From the NCBI GenBank assembly GCA_040235375.1, contig JBECKQ010000263.1, positions 1 to 5,664 of the forward strand: a stretch of 5,664 nucleotides of DNA, given 5' to 3'. Below the pieces are notes generated by a model that saw nothing but the letters and a program-made list of their open reading frames with translations, ran no database searches and was not told the origin of the DNA. A program made the position numbers and the translations under genes. The stretch is from JBECKQ01 sp040235375 (GTDB taxonomy: Bacteria > Planctomycetota > Phycisphaerae > UBA1845). Positions 4,980-5,664 of this stretch are shown here, piece after piece. Every line of letters starts with the position of its first letter. Position 1 is the first letter of the stretch.

Positions 4980-5664
4980 TCATGTCGAAGCTGCGCACCA
5001 TCGACTTGTACCACGAGTAGACGATAACCGCGTGTATCGCGACGCAGATACCCGTACCGATGAAGGCAGCTACGCGAACCGAGCTGATAGCCGGGCCGAA
5101 CCGTGCCGGATTGTCAACGAAGAGCACGTCGGGGTGGATCAGCGTGAGGATCGCCGTGAAGGGCGTGGCCGGCGCCAGCGCCGCCCCGACGACACCCGCT
5201 TCGTTGACGATCGCCCGCCAGAAGAAGAACACGCCCACGTTCACGACCAGCAGCGTGCCCACCGCCGTGATCACCGCGCGAACGGTCTTTTTCTGCTTGA
5301 GCGAGAAGTGCAGCCCCAGCAGGCAGGCGTAGGCGGCAAAGACCACCAGAAGAACGGCCATCTCCAAGGCGGCTTCCGGATGGGCTGAACGCGCCGCGTC
5401 GCGTCGCGAGAAGTCCCAAACCGCGAACAACAACAGGCTGACGACTGGAACCGCGATCAGCGGCACGACGAAGCTCACCAGGCCGCGCAGCTTTCCCCAC
5501 ACGATGTAGCCGCTGGTCAGCGGCGTGGTCAGCATCAAATCCAGGCTGTTCGATTCCTTCTCCCGCGTCAGCGATGAGGCCGCCGTATTCGTCGCGATCA
5601 GCAGCACGACGGCGAACTCGATGGCGACGATATCCGCCAGCCACTCCCGGGTCGCGGCCGCCGC
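4954..5664 (-). CDS. ABC-2 type transporter permease, N-terminus outside the window
   Basis: A membrane subunit of an ABC transporter; its ATPase partner is not in the window and would be expected upstream on the minus strand. The frame is open to the window edge, giving 236 residues and a stop at 4954-4956. After a hydrophobic segment (about 10-29 of the visible part) comes TREKESNSLDLMLTTPLTSGYIVWGKL. This is the hallmark E-[KR]-E-x(3)-L-[DE]-L-x-L-[ST]-[ST]-P coupling segment of ABC-2 permeases of the GldF/NosY/CcmB-like type. Further membrane segments lie at about 63-83, 99-120, 129-149 and 195-218, followed by a short basic C-terminus. A GTG at 5607 could be mistaken for the start, but it lies inside a membrane segment and the frame continues upstream. 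The substrate is unknown. Its 3' end overlaps the lipoprotein gene by 26 bases, tail to tail. Confidence 0.88.
   Translation of the reverse strand, partial: AAAATREWLADIVAIEFAVVLLIATNTAASSLTREKESNSLDLMLTTPLTSGYIVWGKLRGLVSFVVPLIAVPVVSLLLFAVWDFSRRDAARSAHPEAALEMAVLLVVFAAYACLLGLHFSLKQKKTVRAVITAVGTLLVVNVGVFFFWRAIVNEAGVVGAALAPATPFTAILTLIHPDVLFVDNPARFGPAISSVRVAAFIGTGICVAIHAVIVYSWYKSMVRSFDMIIRKQSAE
4968..4991. repeat. Near-palindrome at the convergent gene junction
   Basis: GC-T-TTCGA-ATGATCAT-G-TCGAA-GC pairs on itself apart from one extra T (4970) and one extra G (4984). It covers the stop codon of the lipoprotein gene (4977-4979) and the last codons of the permease gene. It could fold in transcripts from either strand, so a bidirectional stop or 3'-end role is conceivable. 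There is no T-run, so function is a guess. Confidence 0.35.

Noticed and set aside
4555..5388. Plus-strand frame of 277 codons crossing the lipoprotein-permease junction
   Set aside because: It covers parts of two real genes in other frames, and its Arg/Ser/Thr-rich composition is typical of a shadow.

Overview
The window is GC-rich bacterial chromosome with five confidently recognised genes, two of them cut by the window edges. No tRNA, rRNA, CRISPR array or insertion sequence was seen. The best guess at source is a planctomycete-like or similar environmental Gram-negative bacterium. This rests on the secreted Cys-rich lipoprotein with a Cx(D/N)GIDNDGD motif and HYR/Ig-like repeats, a consensus sigma-54 promoter, and the style of the dehydrogenase. 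It is inference, not proof.

Left part (1-2087, minus strand): a two-gene cluster. The first gene in transcription order encodes a dehydrogenase of the isocitrate/isopropylmalate family (972-2087). It carries the Lys-Tyr pair that marks NADP+ use in E. coli isocitrate dehydrogenase, but a hydrophobic residue at one substrate-side position, so its substrate is open. After 52 bases comes mtnA (methylthioribose-1-phosphate isomerase, methionine salvage), cut off at the window start.

Middle (2088-3050): a 384-base divergent intergenic region leads to a 77-aa acidic single-[4Fe-4S] ferredoxin (2472-2705, plus strand). Directly upstream of the ferredoxin is a full-consensus sigma-54 (RpoN) promoter (TGGCAC-N5-TTGCA). 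It overlaps a pair of interlocking inverted repeats, and a weaker sigma-70-like promoter lies further up. The 345 bases after the ferredoxin hold small hairpins and one doubtful minus-strand reading frame.

Right part (3051-5664): a 642-aa exported lipoprotein (plus strand) has an N-terminal beta-rich domain, a Ca-binding-like Cys/Asp motif, three Ig/HYR-like repeats and a C-terminal 'WPP' beta domain. Its last 26 bases overlap, tail to tail, the 3' end of an ABC-2 type transporter permease on the minus strand (4954-5664, N-terminus outside the window). A near-palindrome spans this junction.

No clearly new multi-gene system is visible. The most notable signals are the RpoN promoter with its overlapping palindromes in front of a ferredoxin, the mixed active-site signature of the dehydrogenase, and the convergent gene overlap.
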